Shown here piece after piece: positions 19,341 through 20,324 of a stretch of DNA of 20,324 nt (position 1 is its first letter; every line of letters starts with the position of its first letter). The position numbers were made by a program, and so were the translations under genes. This stretch comes from an uncultured Oscillospiraceae bacterium. GTDB taxonomy: Bacteria; Bacillota; Clostridia; Oscillospirales; JAAYXM01. The stretch spans positions 1-20,324 of the forward strand of contig CAKUEM010000032.1 of assembly GCA_934646115.1 (NCBI GenBank), given 5' to 3'. The notes beneath the pieces were generated by a model, which saw only the letters and a list, made by a program, of their open reading frames with translations, made no database searches and had not been told where the DNA came from.

Positions 19341-20324
19341 ATGGGATTTATGCACAAGCAAAGCTCTAACAGCGCATTTCCGGGTTTCCCGGAGGATTCC
19401 ATTTGGAACAATTTTGGAAAGGGGGTGGTATTACAAAACACAAATCAAACAAATCGCACAGAACGAAACAAGAACGAGTATCAGGCGAGCGAGAAAAAAA
19501 CCCAAAGCGCGAACTTCGATAATCTGTATCAAAAGCATGGGGGCAGCGCGGCGGAGCGGCTTCAGGAGCAATGGGAAGACGAGCAGGCGAGCATTCGCGC
19601 GTCCAAGCGGCGGCGCAAGGATCCGCGCGAAAAGCTGCAAAACGACTGGGCGGTGGAAACCGCGCAAACGCAGGGCTTTTATGCAGACGATTCGCAGAAA
19701 GACGCCGATGAGGATGCGCTTTTCGGGCGCGATCTTGCAAAAAAGAAAAATCTTGAGCGCACGATCCAAAAAAAGATCGATGATATCGACGAGGAGCTCA
19801 GAAAAGAAAACGAGCGATTTTCTAACATGGTCAAGCTGGATGAATGGCGCTATGAGGAGGATGCGTTCGGAAATCTGCGCGAGCTGACGCCGCAGGAGTC
19901 GCGCATCAAGTATGGGCGGATGAACGCTGTGTATGAAAAAAAGCGGGCCGCGCTAGAGAATGAGCGCGCGCAGCTGGAGGCAGATTTGCGCAGCATCAAC
20001 CCGCTCTACCACGGCGCTGCGGTGGAAAAGCTTGCGCAAAATGCCGCAAATGATCAGAATTTCGAAAGTCTGGCGGAGGCAGGGCGCGGCGCAAAGGATG
20101 ACGCGGTTGTCATGTCTAACGAGCGGCGCTATGCGCTGGCAGACGGCGTGAACTACGCGGCGCATCCCAAGTATGAGCTGATGACCGATGCGGAGTATCA
20201 AACGTATTGTTATTTCCTCGCCACCGGGCAAAAGAGCGTTGCCGAGGCGTATTTAGAGCAGCTTGATCCTGCGCTGACCAAGCGCCTGGCAGAGCAAAAT
20301 GCAGATATAGTCATGGAGGACGGC
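19341..20324 (+). CDS. Large coiled-coil-rich protein of unknown function (3' end outside window)
   Basis: An open frame of 328 codons runs from ATG 19341 to the right edge without a stop. GAAAGGAG lies 9 bases upstream, and an imperfect hairpin (19294-19316) sits in the leader. The N-terminal 100 residues are Asn/Gln- and charge-rich, low in hydrophobic content. Residues about 133-165 (DLAKKKNLERTIQKKIDDID onward) and 190-215 (YEKKRAALENERAQLEADL) are likely coiled coils. Near the edge, LMTDAEYQTYCYFLATGQKS and VAEAYLEQLDPALTKR resemble a motif (MT-EE--VY-YL--TKG---A-EYL--L) I recall from large uncharacterised proteins of Clostridia prophages or mobile elements. There is no signal peptide or membrane segment so far. 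Function unknown. Codon use is GC-rich like the neighbours. Confidence 0.7.
   Translation, partial: MGFMHKQSSNSAFPGFPEDSIWNNFGKGVVLQNTNQTNRTERNKNEYQASEKKTQSANFDNLYQKHGGSAAERLQEQWEDEQASIRASKRRRKDPREKLQNDWAVETAQTQGFYADDSQKDADEDALFGRDLAKKKNLERTIQKKIDDIDEELRKENERFSNMVKLDEWRYEEDAFGNLRELTPQESRIKYGRMNAVYEKKRAALENERAQLEADLRSINPLYHGAAVEKLAQNAANDQNFESLAEAGRGAKDDAVVMSNERRYALADGVNYAAHPKYELMTDAEYQTYCYFLATGQKSVAEAYLEQLDPALTKRLAEQNADIVMEDG

Overview
The window looks like a chromosome segment of a spore-forming, GC-rich member of Clostridia (Bacillota). The signs are a SpoIIQ-type sporulation peptidase behind a sigma-F-like promoter, a T-box riboswitch on ilvB, the DapL route to diaminopimelate, Gram-positive style ribosome binding sites and terminators, and an nnrD / lipoprotein / alr / mazF cluster whose order matches Bacillus and Clostridium. 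Codon use is heavily GCG/CGC biased from about 2300 onward. The first kilobase is visibly less GC-rich. Placement below class is not possible by eye.

Layout. 1-1058: the tail of an unidentified gene, a broken macro-domain gene, a fragment resembling the N-terminus of a phage structural protein, and about 300 bases with no gene. 1115-1971 (minus): rplM-rpsI with its promoter, a long structured leader and a terminator. 2277-3014 (+): a TtcA-family tRNA thiolation enzyme, convergent with an AI-2E family membrane protein (3054-4235, minus) across a shared bidirectional terminator. 4453-6230 (+): a cyclophilin and proA. 6366-8411 (+): dapF-dapL, the last steps to meso-diaminopimelate. 8523-9260 (+): spoIIQ-like gene, convergent with a MATE exporter (9326-10696, minus). 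10840-13203 (+): T-box controlled ilvB-ilvN; ilvB lacks its usual C-terminus. 13251-17423 (+): a DUF6106-like membrane protein, nnrD, a YdcC/GerS-like lipoprotein, alr, mazF without a visible mazE, and an exported protein. 17732-18385 (+): fructose-6-phosphate aldolase. 18428-20324 (+): a short leader ORF overlapping a terminator, a right-handed beta-helix protein, and a long coiled-coil-rich gene that runs off the window.

How it fits together. Several genes serve the cell wall and spore envelope: dapF/dapL and alr supply peptidoglycan amino acids, spoIIQ acts in engulfment, and the lipoprotein next to alr sits where C. difficile keeps gerS. ilvBN and proA are amino-acid biosynthesis. I see no clearly new multi-gene defence or mobile system. 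The observations that most deserve a check are the shortened and frame-broken ilvB end, the missing mazE, the promoter / leaderless mini-ORF / terminator arrangement at 18394-18505, the sporulation promoters, and the unidentified large gene at the right edge.
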